Source: JACMLD01 sp038207265 (GTDB lineage Bacteria; Bacteroidota; Bacteroidia; Chitinophagales; Chitinophagaceae). Taken from it: a DNA stretch of 64,000 bases. Of the stretch, positions 35,405-44,749 are shown piece by piece. The position numbers and the translations under genes were made by a program. A model generated the notes under the pieces. That model had not been told where the DNA came from. It made no database searches and was given only the letters and a program-made list of their open reading frames with translations. Location of the stretch: NCBI GenBank assembly GCA_038207265.1, contig JBBQZZ010000020.1, forward strand, positions 11,986-75,985, in the 5' to 3' direction. Within the stretch, counting starts at the first letter, position 1; each line of letters starts with the position of its first letter.

Positions 35405-38260
35405 TCAAAACCCCTTCTTCCCCACCAACTTCCCATCATTATCCAATTCTACAATTTCATAACCCGATTTTTGCAAGCCGGGCAAAATCTTTGCTTTATC
35501 CCCCACCAATAAAATATTTATTTTACCAGGTTGCACCCATTTCTTTGCCAGTCCATCTATTTCTTTTTTTGAAATGCCTGCCAGTATTTTATTTTGTTGA
35601 TCCACATAATCGGCGGGAAGATTGTATTCTAATATCCTTGCAATAAATCCAGCTTTTTGTGAGCCGGTTTCATATCGCAAAGCATCACGCTGACCAATAG
35701 CGCTTTTTGTAAATTTCAATTCTTCTTCGGTTATACCATTGGCAGCATATTCTTTTAACTCCTTCATCACTTCCGTTAATGCGCTATCTGTTGCCCCTGC
35801 TTTGATACCTGAGCTGAATTCAAAATTACCGCTGTAATTATCAGCATCAAATCCAGTGCGTGCGCCATAGGTCCAGCCTTTTTCTTCTCTTAAATTTAAA
35901 TTCACCCGGCTATTGAATGCACCTCCTAAAATATAATTCATGATACCCGATTTGTAATACTCTCCTGTTGCATCATACTTCATTCCGGTTGCATATCCAA
36001 CCCGGAATTCTGTCTGAGCAGCTTTTGGTACATCCACCAGGTAAATTTTTGATTTGTCTACATCCTGCGGTTTTGGATTTACTGCAGGAATATCAATTTT
36101 TTTATTGGGTAATTTATTTAAGAAAGCGAGTTTGGGTAATATTTCGTCCTGTTGTACATCTCCTACCACCACTACCCTGGCAGCTTGTGATGTCATGTAA
36201 TTGTTATAATAATTTTTTATATCGTCCTGCGTAATATTATTCATGGTGCTTTCTGTACCATTTTCACTCATGCCCAGGATATTGTTAGCACCATAATTTA
36301 TTTTAGCAATCAAATCTGAAGCAACAGCAGCCGGTTGTGTTTTAGCCTGCCTGATTCCTTCGAGGTTTTGTTTTTGATTGCGTTTGAATGCATCTTCTGT
36401 AAACAATGGATTAAACATTTTTTCCTGTAGCAACGCCAGCGTTGGATCTAAATTTTTTTTCAGCGATTGAACAGAAAATACAATCCCATTGCGTTGACTA
36501 TTTACACGAATGCTGCTTCCCAGTTTTTGCAATTCAACTGCCATTTGTTCTGCAGTGTATTTTTTTGTATCCTCATTCATCATATCAGCAAAAAAACTCG
36601 CCAATCCTATCTTAGCAGTGTCATTCGCCTGTAATAAATGGCCACCCGGAATTGTAATTGTAATATTTACTACCGGTAATTCATTGTTGGCAGCACCAAT
36701 CAATTTAATACCGTTTGATAAATTCTTTTTCCAGAAAGCGGGAACTTTTACAACCGGGTTTGCACCATTACCAGGCTGTTTACTTCTGTCAAATTTATCA
36801 GTAGCTTTTGCATATTTCAAACCGTTATAACCATAATCGGGTTGCTGGTAATGGCTGGAATCAATTTTGTAATTGTCTGTCGCCGCCAACATCTTATCCT
36901 GTCCTTTGGGTAATACACTTACTATTACAGCATGTTTGCCTTTTATGTATTGATTGTATACCCGCATTACATCTTCTTTTGTAACTGCAGCATAGATTTT
37001 TAATAAATCAGCAATCTTATTGGGGTTACCGGTAAAGGTTTGAAACGCGGCAAGCTGACTCACTTTACCAGCAACACTCTGCAGTCCGTTTATGTATTGC
37101 GCTTCAATACCTCCTTTGAATTTGGCAATGTCCTCCTCCGTTATACCGCGCAATTCAAAAGTATCCATCGATGCCCGCACCAGTTTTTCCATTTCCTCTA
37201 ATGATTTTCCGGTATAAGGGACAACAGTAATGAAAAATTCTCCGGCCAGTTCACTGAGTTGGTTGCTGGCATTGGCCTGTAATGCAAGTTGTTTTTTTAC
37301 CATCTGCTGGTACAAAACAGAATTTTTTCCCTGCCCGATTACCTGCGCCAGGCATGCCAGAGCTGCAATGTCCTTATCATAGTTTGGAACGGACGGATAA
37401 ACCATTGCAAGTAATGGCAACCTTGCATAGTTATCTGTATAGGAAACATAACGGTCATTTTCCAAATGCGCTGCAGGGACTTTTACTTTTTCTACTTCCG
37501 GGCAGCGGGGAATGTTTCCGAAATATTTTTCAACCAGCTTTACTACATCAGCTGCTTTTACATCGCCGCCAACGGTGAGTGTAGCATTATTGGGTCCGTA
37601 CCAACGCAGGAAAAAATTTTTAAGATCGTTTACATTTACACGATTCAGATCTTCCACATATCCGATGGTGAGCCATGAATAAGGATGACCGTAATCATAC
37701 AAATTTTTGGCGGCTACTTCACTTAAAAGCCCATAAGGGCGATTATCATAATTCTGCCCTCTTTCATTTTTTACAGTAGCTCGTTGCACTTCAAATTTGG
37801 GCTGGGTTACTGCATCCAGTAAAAAGCCCATTCGATCTGCTTCCAGCCACAACATTTTTTCCAATTGATTACCCGGCACTGTTTCGTAGTAATTGGTGCG
37901 ATCCCTGTTGGTAGATCCATTCAATGTTCCACCTGCTTCTGTAACAATTTTAAAATGCTTCTCATCTGCAACATGATCACTTCCCTGGAACATCATGTGT
38001 TCAAAAAAATGCGCGAACCCGGATTTGCCAATTTCTTCTCTTGCAGAACCCACATGGTAAGTTACATCCACATGTACGATGGGATCACTGTGATCTTCAT
38101 GAACAATCAATGTTAATCCATTTGCTAAAACATATTTTTCGTATGGAATTACAATTTCACTACCACTTTTTTCAATTTTTTCTACCAGCTTTGCCTGCGA
38201 AAAAGCGCCACTATACTGCAAGAGTAACAGGCTGGCAGATAAAATAATTTTTTGTTTCAT
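35405..38260 (-). CDS. Exported M16-family (pitrilysin-like) zinc protease, two-domain
   Basis: A 951-residue protein with signal peptide (KIILSASLLLLQYSGAFSQA). The N-terminal M16 domain has the inverted zinc motif HxxEH at residues 84-88 (FAHFFEHMMFQGSDH) and the distal glutamate in the VKNERGQNYDNRPYGL region. The second M16 half (from about residue 500, NGIKLIGAANNELPVVNITI) lacks HxxEH, as usual for the partner domain, but keeps the RY-type part GYATGMKYDATG and NLREEKGWTYGARTGF. It is predicted to be periplasmic or outer-membrane-associated, degrading peptides. Divergent to the AIM24 gene. Its 3' end runs into the pyrimidine-rich stretch at 35351-35403. Confidence 0.93.
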   Translation of the reverse strand: MKQKIILSASLLLLQYSGAFSQAKLVEKIEKSGSEIVIPYEKYVLANGLTLIVHEDHSDPIVHVDVTYHVGSAREEIGKSGFAHFFEHMMFQGSDHVADEKHFKIVTEAGGTLNGSTNRDRTNYYETVPGNQLEKMLWLEADRMGFLLDAVTQPKFEVQRATVKNERGQNYDNRPYGLLSEVAAKNLYDYGHPYSWLTIGYVEDLNRVNVNDLKNFFLRWYGPNNATLTVGGDVKAADVVKLVEKYFGNIPRCPEVEKVKVPAAHLENDRYVSYTDNYARLPLLAMVYPSVPNYDKDIAALACLAQVIGQGKNSVLYQQMVKKQLALQANASNQLSELAGEFFITVVPYTGKSLEEMEKLVRASMDTFELRGITEEDIAKFKGGIEAQYINGLQSVAGKVSQLAAFQTFTGNPNKIADLLKIYAAVTKEDVMRVYNQYIKGKHAVIVSVLPKGQDKMLAATDNYKIDSSHYQQPDYGYNGLKYAKATDKFDRSKQPGNGANPVVKVPAFWKKNLSNGIKLIGAANNELPVVNITITIPGGHLLQANDTAKIGLASFFADMMNEDTKKYTAEQMAVELQKLGSSIRVNSQRNGIVFSVQSLKKNLDPTLALLQEKMFNPLFTEDAFKRNQKQNLEGIRQAKTQPAAVASDLIAKINYGANNILGMSENGTESTMNNITQDDIKNYYNNYMTSQAARVVVVGDVQQDEILPKLAFLNKLPNKKIDIPAVNPKPQDVDKSKIYLVDVPKAAQTEFRVGYATGMKYDATGEYYKSGIMNYILGGAFNSRVNLNLREEKGWTYGARTGFDADNYSGNFEFSSGIKAGATDSALTEVMKELKEYAANGITEEELKFTKSAIGQRDALRYETGSQKAGFIARILEYNLPADYVDQQNKILAGISKKEIDGLAKKWVQPGKINILLVGDKAKILPGLQKSGYEIVELDNDGKLVGKKGF

Positions 38261-38389
38261 ATTTAATCAGGGTTTTGTGTTGTACAAAATAAGATAAACT
38301 GTTGTCTATTTGACTACCATTTATCTAAATACCTGCGCGCCTGAGTCAATCTTTATTAATTTTACGGCAACTATAAACACTTTACAACT

Positions 38390-39190
38390 ATGCGACAAAA
38401 TCATGAAATAGATTACAAGATTTACGGCGAAGAATTACAATTTGTTGAAATAGAACTGGACCCAAATGAAACCGCCATTGCGGAAAGTGGCGCATTTATG
38501 ATGATGGATGACAATATTATTATGCAAAGCATCTTTGGCGATGGTTCTAAACAACAGTCGGGTGGTTTGCTCGATAAATTATTTTCTGCCGGAAAAAGAA
38601 TTTTAGTAGGTGAAAGTTTATTCATGACAGCTTTTACCAATACAGGGGTTGGAAAAAGAAAAGTAAGTTTTGCGGCACCTTATACGGGCAAAGTAATACC
38701 GCTTGATTTGCAGCAACTGGGCGGTACCATCATTGCGCAGAAAGATGCTTTCTTGTGCGCTGCCAAAGGAGTAAGTATTGGAATAGCTTTTCAACGCAAA
38801 CTGGGAACCGGCATTTTTGGTGGCGAAGGATTCATTATGGAAAAATTAGAAGGTGATGGAATGGCATTTGTTCATGCCGGGGGTTATGTAGTAGAAAAAA
38901 CATTACAGACCGGAGAACTATTGCGCGTTGATACGGGTTGTGTAGTTGCCTATACCGGTGGAATTGATTTTGATATTGAATTGGTACGCGGTGTGCGCAA
39001 CTGGATATTTGGAGGAGAGGGTTTATTCTTTGCTGTATTGCGTGGACCGGGTAAAGTATGGTTGCAATCATTACCCATCAGCCGTTTGGCAAGTAAAATA
39101 ATTTCTTATAGTCCGCAGTTCGGCCGAAGAAAAGAAGAAGGAAGTATTTTAGGAGGACTAGGGAATCTATTGGATGGGGACGGGTTCTAG
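38390..39190 (+). CDS. AIM24/TIGR00266 family protein
   Basis: A 266-residue cytoplasmic protein of the AIM24 family (single-stranded right-handed beta-helix-like trimers, TIGR00266). Visible signatures: IDYKIYGEELQFVEIELDPN at the start, AESGAFMMMDDNIIMQSIFG, GTIIAQKDAFLCAAKGVSIG, and GGVR-like IELVRGVRNWIFGGEGLFFA near the end. Function is unknown; mitochondrial AIM24 affects inner-membrane organisation. It stands between the protease and the Bax-inhibitor-like gene, followed by a perfect inverted repeat. Confidence 0.92.
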   Translation: MRQNHEIDYKIYGEELQFVEIELDPNETAIAESGAFMMMDDNIIMQSIFGDGSKQQSGGLLDKLFSAGKRILVGESLFMTAFTNTGVGKRKVSFAAPYTGKVIPLDLQQLGGTIIAQKDAFLCAAKGVSIGIAFQRKLGTGIFGGEGFIMEKLEGDGMAFVHAGGYVVEKTLQTGELLRVDTGCVVAYTGGIDFDIELVRGVRNWIFGGEGLFFAVLRGPGKVWLQSLPISRLASKIISYSPQFGRRKEEGSILGGLGNLLDGDGF

Positions 39191-39201
39191 TATTAAATAA
39201 T

Positions 39202-39252
39202 AAGTGGTAAGTTTTGAGTTGGAAACAATCCTATAACTTAAAACTTACCACT
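39202..39252. repeat. Perfect 14-bp inverted repeat element between convergent genes
   Basis: AAGTGGTAAGTTTT and AAAACTTACCACTT flank a 23-base centre, the ends being at about 39202 and 39252. It sits exactly between the AIM24 gene and the convergent Bax-inhibitor-like gene, so it may serve as a bidirectional terminator or belong to a repeat family with similar word composition (31561-31655, 59911-59967). Confidence 0.6.
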
Positions 39253-39256
39253 TCTA

Positions 39257-40027
39257 TTAGTTTCTGCTATTCAGTTTCGCCAGCAAACGAAGTATCTCCA
39301 GGTATAACCAAACAATGGTTACCAGCAATCCAAATGCACCGTACCATTCCATGTATTTGGGTGCGCCCATTTCAACACCTTTTTCTATCATGTCAAAATC
39401 AAGTATGAGATTAAGTGCAGCTATTGCAACTACTACCAATGAAAATACTATTCCCATGGTACCACTTGAATGAATCAATGGCATATCAATATGGAACATG
39501 CGCAATACCATTGCCAGTAAATAAAATACGGCAATACCAGCTGTGGCTGTAAAAACGATTGATTTGAATTTCTCCGTTGCTTTTATTACACCAAAACGAT
39601 ACAATAAGAACATCGCGATAACAACTCCGAACGTAAGACCTACAGCCTGCATCACAATACCACCGGTAGTACCCGTTGTTGCTGCTCCTTTAAATGCAAA
39701 ATTGTAAAAAGCAGATATGCCTCCAACAAATGCACCTTCAAACAATGCGTAAATAGGTGCAAGAAATGTTGCCCACATGGGTTTAAATGCAAGCACAATT
39801 GCAACTATCAATCCGCCAATTGCACCTCCAATCATCCAGGGAAAAACATCTTTTCCTTGTCCGTATGCATTCCAGGTCAGTGAAGCTGTACCCATAACCA
39901 ATAAGAATAAAAGAAAAAATTTGTTCAGGGTTCCTCTCTCTGTCATCACCTCCGCCTGATTTACCACTATACTCTGCTGAAAAGTTTTTTCACTTAAAGC
40001 AGGATTACCAGATTTAAAAATAGCCAT
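39257..40027 (-). CDS. Bax inhibitor-1/YccA-like membrane protein
   Basis: A 256-residue inner-membrane protein with seven hydrophobic helices, such as FFLLFLLVMGTASLTWNAYG, MIGGAIGGLIVAIVLAF, the long hydrophobic middle TFLAPIYALFEGAFVGGISA, and MGIVFSLVVVAIAALNLIL. The central motif PIYALFEGAFVGGISAFYN and the end motif NLILDFDMIEKGVEMGAPKY are typical of the COG4760 branch of the Bax-inhibitor/LFG superfamily. Members are proposed to be pH-sensitive calcium leak channels, shown for Bacillus YetJ; function here is inferred from family. Confidence 0.9.
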   Translation of the reverse strand: MAIFKSGNPALSEKTFQQSIVVNQAEVMTERGTLNKFFLLFLLVMGTASLTWNAYGQGKDVFPWMIGGAIGGLIVAIVLAFKPMWATFLAPIYALFEGAFVGGISAFYNFAFKGAATTGTTGGIVMQAVGLTFGVVIAMFLLYRFGVIKATEKFKSIVFTATAGIAVFYLLAMVLRMFHIDMPLIHSSGTMGIVFSLVVVAIAALNLILDFDMIEKGVEMGAPKYMEWYGAFGLLVTIVWLYLEILRLLAKLNSRN

Positions 40028-40084
40028 AGTAAAATGTTTTTAGAAAATGCAAAATACAAAATGATTTGGTTGATGGGTAGTTAA

Positions 40085-40240
40085 ATTTGAAGAAGGTTTA
40101 CGGCATAAGGCGTAAGTGATAAGGCTCTCTATTGCAACATTCTACCCGATGCCTTACTCCTTAAATCCTCACCTGAACTTTTCAACCTTTCAACCTTTCA
40201 ACTTCTCAACCAATCAACCCTTCAACCTACTCCTTATCTT
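40085..40240. repeat. Low-complexity intergenic element with inverted-repeat arms and TTCAACC words
   Basis: The left part (GGCATAAGGCGTAAGTGATAAG) is an imperfect reverse complement of GATGCCTTACTCCTTAAATC downstream. The right part is a near-tandem of TTTCAACC/TCTCAACC/TCAACC words (40175-40225). The reading frame of holB stays open through it, but that N-terminal extension is Phe/Ser/Thr/Asn-rich and unlike HolB, so this is noncoding. It belongs with the other skewed elements in this window. Confidence 0.6.
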
Positions 40241-40247
40241 TGTTGCC

Positions 40248-41453
40248 ATGCCATTCAATGATGTAATAGGACAACTTAATGTAAAACAACAACTGGCTGA
40301 ATTGGTTCAGCACAACCGGCTCAGTCATGCTCTTTTGTTTTTGGGAAAAGAAGGATCCGGGGCGCTGGCACTTGCCATTGCTTTTGCGCAATATATTGTT
40401 TGTGAAAAAGTAAATGGAAAAACTAACGCCAATGAACCCACGCTGTTTGGCGCCCCCACTAGCCAAACCCCACTAGCTACTAACTCCGACTCCTGTGGCA
40501 CCTGCCCCGCCTGCAGCAAAGCGCAAAAATTGATTCACCCCGATATCCATTTTTCTTACCCGGTAATACCCAGGAAGCCTGGAGACAAACCGGTGAGCAC
40601 AGACTTTATCGCGGAATGGAGGGAATTTATCAGGATGAACCCTTACGGCAACATTTACGATTGGTTGCAATTTATTGGTGCGGAAAACAAACAAGGGAAC
40701 ATCACCGCCTATGAGTGCAACGACATCATACATAAGCTCAGCCTCAAAAGTTTTGAAAGCGGCTATAAAATATTATTGATGTGGATGCCGGAGTACCTTG
40801 GTAAAGAAGGTAATAAACTGCTTAAACTAATAGAAGAACCACCGGCCAACACATTATTTATACTGGTTGCGGAAAATGAATCTGATATCCTTCCTACCAT
40901 CTTATCCCGTTGTCAGCTTATCAAAATTCCTGCCCTGGAAACAACAGATATTGCAAATGCTCTATTGGACAGAGCCAAACAACCTCCAGAACAGGTAAAC
41001 CAGGTTGCCAGCATCAGCGAAGGCAATTACAGGGAGGCCTTGCAGTTATTACAACATGCGGAGGAGGATTGGCAGGATTTGCTACGTGATTGGCTAAACG
41101 CTATTTTGAAAACAGGTCCCGCTGCCCAGGTGAAATGGATTGAAGAGGTTGGGAAACTCGGCAGGGAAAAACAAAAGCAATTTTTGCGGTATTTTAACCA
41201 TTTGTTGCAGCAAAGCATCCGGCTCAGGATAATTGGCGCCGCTGAAGCATCACAATTACCCGATAAAGAACGTGATTTTGCCCTGCGCCTCAATAAATTG
41301 ACAGATATCAGTCAGCAGCAAGCCATTATAGAAGAGTTGGACAAAGCCACTTATTACATAGAACGCAATGCCCACGCCAAAATGCTCTTCCATGCCCTTA
41401 CACTTAAACTGTATCATATCATTGCAGATAAATCGCTATTTTTGGTCAATTGA
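40248..41453 (+). CDS. holB: DNA polymerase III subunit delta' (HolB)
   Basis: Clamp-loader subunit of the replicative polymerase. 401 aa from ATG 40248; the frame upstream is a low-complexity extension and not used. N-terminal MPFNDVIGQLNVKQQLAELV is the usual start. The Walker-like GKEGSGALALAIAFAQ is degenerate as in delta' proteins, and the zinc module is C-x-x-C (CGTCPACSK). The sensor part reads LLKLIEEPPANTLFILVAEN and then LPTILSRCQLIKIP, diagnostic for the family. A segment just before the zinc module (FGAPTSQTPLATNSDS) is absent from most relatives and looks like inserted repeat DNA. A -7-like TATCTTTG (40235-40242) lies 5 bases before the ATG. Confidence 0.9.
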   Translation: MPFNDVIGQLNVKQQLAELVQHNRLSHALLFLGKEGSGALALAIAFAQYIVCEKVNGKTNANEPTLFGAPTSQTPLATNSDSCGTCPACSKAQKLIHPDIHFSYPVIPRKPGDKPVSTDFIAEWREFIRMNPYGNIYDWLQFIGAENKQGNITAYECNDIIHKLSLKSFESGYKILLMWMPEYLGKEGNKLLKLIEEPPANTLFILVAENESDILPTILSRCQLIKIPALETTDIANALLDRAKQPPEQVNQVASISEGNYREALQLLQHAEEDWQDLLRDWLNAILKTGPAAQVKWIEEVGKLGREKQKQFLRYFNHLLQQSIRLRIIGAAEASQLPDKERDFALRLNKLTDISQQQAIIEELDKATYYIERNAHAKMLFHALTLKLYHIIADKSLFLVN

Positions 41454-41685
41454 GTATTTGAAAAGTGTGTTTGAAAAGAAAATTTTGGAACAGGCAGCAG
41501 TATTTTAATTGAACATCGTTGTGTCACTCACTGCATCAGCAGTAACTATAATTAGCTTTTTCGTTGCATAGTATTACAATCGCACAAGTGTGCGACGCAA
41601 CAGGGGTACAATAGCGATTTACTGCCAAGCCCACCCAAATTTTTCCTTTTTTTTACTGATTGTTAACTTTTTAATTCATTGTTAT

Positions 41686-43065
41686 ATGGGCTGTGGTAGC
41701 TGTGGAACCGGAACACCTAATGGATGTAAAAGCAACGGTGGTTGCAGTACGGGAGGGTGTAACCGGCTTAATGTGCACGACTGGCTGGCAAACCTTCCAT
41801 TTGCCGATCCGGAAAGTGCCTGCAAAGTGGTTGAGATCAGTTTCAATAATGGAAGTCGCAAAGATTTTTACCGCAATACAACCTTACAATATTTTGAAAA
41901 AGGTGAACTGGTTACCATTGAAGGAGTGAGCGGTTTTGATGTTGGTGAAATCAATATGACCGGTGAACTGGTACGCCTGCAGATGAAGAAAAAAGGCGCA
42001 GATGAATTTAACCCGGAAATGAAAAAGATACTGCGTAGGGCAGGCGATCGCGATCTTGATTTGTGGAAACAAAATAAAGCCCGTGAAAAAGAGGCATTGA
42101 TTCGTTCCAGGGCCATTGCACGCCAGTTGAATTTAAACATGAAAATTAGCGAAGTGGAAATGCAGGCCGATGGTCGCAAAGCCACTTTTTTTTATATCGC
42201 AGATGACCGCGTAGATTTCAGGGAGCTCATACGCGTGTATGCAGGCGAGTTTAAAGTAAAGGTTGAAATGCGGCAGATTGGTGCAAGACAGGAAGCCGCC
42301 AAAGTGGGAGGTGTTGGAAGCTGCGGACGGGAATTATGTTGCAGTACCTGGTTGAGTGATTTCAAAAGTGTAAACACTACTGCAGCCCGTTACCAGAATC
42401 TTTCCATCAATCAAACCAAATTGAGTGGCCAGTGTGGACGGTTGAAATGCTGTTTGAATTATGAACTGGATACTTACCTGGATGCATTGCAACATTTCCC
42501 GGAAAACGCTGATACATTGCAGGTGGCCCGCGGAAATGCATTTCTTATAAAAAAAGATATTTTCAAAAACCTGATGTGGTATACGTTGCCGGATAGCAAT
42601 AAACAATACCCGGTTACCATTGAACGGGTTCGTAAAATAAAACAACTGAATGCCCAGGGAGTGATTCCTGAAGAACTGGAAGCAGTGGATGTTACTACCA
42701 ACAAACCAAAAGATACAGGTGGTGGTTTTGTTGAACTGGTGGGTCAGATTAGTTTAAATACTTTAGAAAAAGCAGATAGACGTAACAGGCCGCAACAATC
42801 ACAACGCGGTAATCCCAATCAACAGCAAAGAGGTAACAATCCTCAACAAAGAGGAGCTGGTCCGCAACAAAGGGGCAACAATCCAAATCAAAGACCTAAC
42901 AATCCCAATACTTCAAATAATCCAAATAATCAACCAAACAGGAATAGCGGCCCGCAACAAAGAGGCAATAATAATCCACCAAGAAATGGAGGGCAACCTT
43001 CTCCGCCAAGAGATGATAATAATAAAGACCAGCGCCCCGGACCGCCCATAAAAAAGAAACCGTAA
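41686..43065 (+). CDS. ricT: RicT-like PSP1-domain iron-sulfur protein
   Basis: A 459-residue protein; ATG 41686 gives the natural start (MGCGSCGTGTPNGC), a Cys-rich head. The PSP1 domain follows, with RKDFYRNTTLQYFEKGELV, then KISEVEMQADGRKATFFYIA, and DRVDFRELIRVYAGEFKVKV. The Cys motifs GSCGRELCCSTWLSDF and SGQCGRLKCCLNYELD are the RicT/YaaT hallmarks that bind FeS clusters. In Bacillus RicT with RicA and RicF forms the Y-complex affecting mRNA processing; no RicA/RicF gene is visible here. The last about 100 residues are a disordered tail rich in Gln, Asn, Gly, Arg, Pro (NPQQRG repeats). Next to holB, as is common in Bacteroidota. Confidence 0.9.
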   Translation: MGCGSCGTGTPNGCKSNGGCSTGGCNRLNVHDWLANLPFADPESACKVVEISFNNGSRKDFYRNTTLQYFEKGELVTIEGVSGFDVGEINMTGELVRLQMKKKGADEFNPEMKKILRRAGDRDLDLWKQNKAREKEALIRSRAIARQLNLNMKISEVEMQADGRKATFFYIADDRVDFRELIRVYAGEFKVKVEMRQIGARQEAAKVGGVGSCGRELCCSTWLSDFKSVNTTAARYQNLSINQTKLSGQCGRLKCCLNYELDTYLDALQHFPENADTLQVARGNAFLIKKDIFKNLMWYTLPDSNKQYPVTIERVRKIKQLNAQGVIPEELEAVDVTTNKPKDTGGGFVELVGQISLNTLEKADRRNRPQQSQRGNPNQQQRGNNPQQRGAGPQQRGNNPNQRPNNPNTSNNPNNQPNRNSGPQQRGNNNPPRNGGQPSPPRDDNNKDQRPGPPIKKKP

Positions 43066-43093
43066 TAACAAATACTTTATATATCCTAATCGT

Positions 43094-43130
43094 AAACCGT
43101 TCTACCTTTAGAACGGTTTTTATTTTTTTT
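43094..43130 (+). terminator. Terminator of the holB-ricT region
   Basis: AAACCGTTCTA (43094-43104), loop CCTT, and TAGAACGGTTT (43109-43119) form a perfect 11-bp stem followed by TTATTTTTTTT. It lies 28 bases after the ricT stop. Confidence 0.9.
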
Positions 43131-43179
43131 ACCCGTTAAAGGAACCACTGACTATCTGTTCATCGTAATTCATAACAAG

Positions 43180-44034
43180 ATGAAACGTTTTTTTATGCGA
43201 TCATTTATAATCATAGGTTTCATATTAGTAATATGGCTGGTATTGGCACAAAGCTGTATGTCGTTCCGCATGTCTGATAGCGAAGCAAAAGAAAAGTTCA
43301 AAGCAAAGGGTGTAGATGTTGTAATTAATACCATTACGCTCAACAACCGTCACCTGCATTATCTGAAAACCGGTAATGATACATTGCCCACCATTGTTTT
43401 TGTACATGGTACACCCGGCAGCTGGGATGCATTTGAAAATTACCTGGAGGACCCCGGCTTGTTACAAAAATTCAGAATGGTTTCAATAGACAGGCCTGGT
43501 TTTGGTCACAGCGATTATGGCAAACCGTTAAACTTAGCAGAGCAATCAGTTATTATAAGTCCTTTATTTGATTATATAAAAAATGGTAAACCCCTTTATT
43601 TGGTTGGACATTCATTGGGTGGACCGATGGTTGTTAAACTGGCAGCAGACAATCCGGGTAAAATTGCGGCATTGGTCTTACTCGCTGGTTCCAATGATCC
43701 GGCACAGGAGGAACCGGAAAAATGGCGGCCCGTTTTATATAAAACACCACTTACCTATTTTGTACCAGGTGCTATGCGTCCTTCCAATGAAGAGTTGTGG
43801 TATTTAAAAACAGATCTGGTCTATCTCAAAAAGGATTTCCCAAAAATTACATGCCCGGTATATATAGTACACGGACAAAAAGATAATATGGTGCCCATTG
43901 CGAATGTTGATTACGATAAAAAAATGCTGGTGAATGCTTCACATATAGAAGAATTAATCTTTCCGGATGCCAATCATTTTATTCCATGGACAAGATTTAA
44001 GCAAATCAGGGAATTGTTGCTGAAACTTTATTAG
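43180..44034 (+). CDS. Alpha/beta-hydrolase, lipoprotein-like N-terminus
   Basis: A 284-residue hydrolase with N-terminal membrane anchor (FIIIGFILVIWLVLAQSCMS; the LAQS-C end resembles a lipobox). Alpha/beta-hydrolase motifs: oxyanion VFVHGTPGSWDAF, IDRPGFGHSD, nucleophile S145 in LVGHSLGGPMVV, acid in HGQKDNMVP, and the His in FPDANHFIPW. The substrate is unknown. ATG 43180 is the first ATG in frame and gives the anchor. It is followed 17 bases later by a DinB-fold gene, which probably shares its transcript. Confidence 0.88.
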   Translation: MKRFFMRSFIIIGFILVIWLVLAQSCMSFRMSDSEAKEKFKAKGVDVVINTITLNNRHLHYLKTGNDTLPTIVFVHGTPGSWDAFENYLEDPGLLQKFRMVSIDRPGFGHSDYGKPLNLAEQSVIISPLFDYIKNGKPLYLVGHSLGGPMVVKLAADNPGKIAALVLLAGSNDPAQEEPEKWRPVLYKTPLTYFVPGAMRPSNEELWYLKTDLVYLKKDFPKITCPVYIVHGQKDNMVPIANVDYDKKMLVNASHIEELIFPDANHFIPWTRFKQIRELLLKLY

Positions 44035-44051
44035 TACCAATAAAAACGGTC

Positions 44052-44576
44052 ATGGATTTTAACCTGGACAAATCAATAGAAATACTAGCGCGTACTCCTG
44101 AAACGCTCCGGAATTTACTTGATAATATTTCTGCTGACTGGACTTCTGTAAACGAAGGCGGAGAAACCTGGTCAGTATACGACATCATCGGACATCTTAT
44201 ACACGGAGAAAAAACCGATTGGATTGTCCGCACTGCAATTATTCTTTCAGATAGAGATAACAAATCATTTGAACTTTTTGATCGCTTTGCACAATTTGAT
44301 CAATCCAATGGAAAATCATTGCAGGAACTTTTAGAAGAATTTAAATTATTGCGAAAAAATAATATTCATTGGTTAAGAGCCCAACATTTTACCAACACAG
44401 ATTTACAACGAATAGGCATTCATCCCGCATTTGGAGCAGTAACTCTTTCTCAATTATTGGCTACCTGGACTGTACACGACCTTAATCATATCTCGCAAAT
44501 TTGTCGTGTTATGGCAAAACAGTACAAAGATGAAGTGGGACCCTGGACAGCTTATCTGCGGATTCTTCAATCATAA
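44052..44576 (+). CDS. DinB-like metal-dependent protein
   Basis: A 174-residue four-helix-bundle protein of the DinB/YfiT superfamily. Sequence marks: SVYDIIGHLIHGEKTDW with a metal-type His near position 48, LRKNNIHWLRAQHF, and LLATWTVHDLNHISQIC with two His about 4 apart, the three-His metal site expected for the superfamily. These proteins act as thiol-dependent transferases or unknown detox enzymes. It starts 17 bases after the preceding alpha/beta-hydrolase stop. Its own specificity is unknown. Confidence 0.82.
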   Translation: MDFNLDKSIEILARTPETLRNLLDNISADWTSVNEGGETWSVYDIIGHLIHGEKTDWIVRTAIILSDRDNKSFELFDRFAQFDQSNGKSLQELLEEFKLLRKNNIHWLRAQHFTNTDLQRIGIHPAFGAVTLSQLLATWTVHDLNHISQICRVMAKQYKDEVGPWTAYLRILQS

Positions 44577-44749
44577 AATCTACAGGGTATAAATTAAACA
44601 GGGTGAATTTTTCACGTGTACTTTCATTAACTATACAGGGAAAATAAATTATCAAAACATAGCAAGTTTCAGATTTTTATATTTCCGCATTATGGTGATT
44701 TTTGTAAAATAATCTACCTTGTTTTTTACAAGCAGCAATTCATCAATCA

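Noticed and set aside
40116..40247. 44-codon N-terminal extension of HolB
   Set aside because: It translates a low-complexity TTCAACC element into Phe/Ser/Asn-rich sequence unlike any HolB; ATG 40248 begins the family sequence.
41590..41685. Upstream extension of the RicT-like protein from ATG 41590
   Set aside because: The extra residues are hydrophobic and unrelated, and the conserved Cys-rich start MGCGSCG is at 41686.
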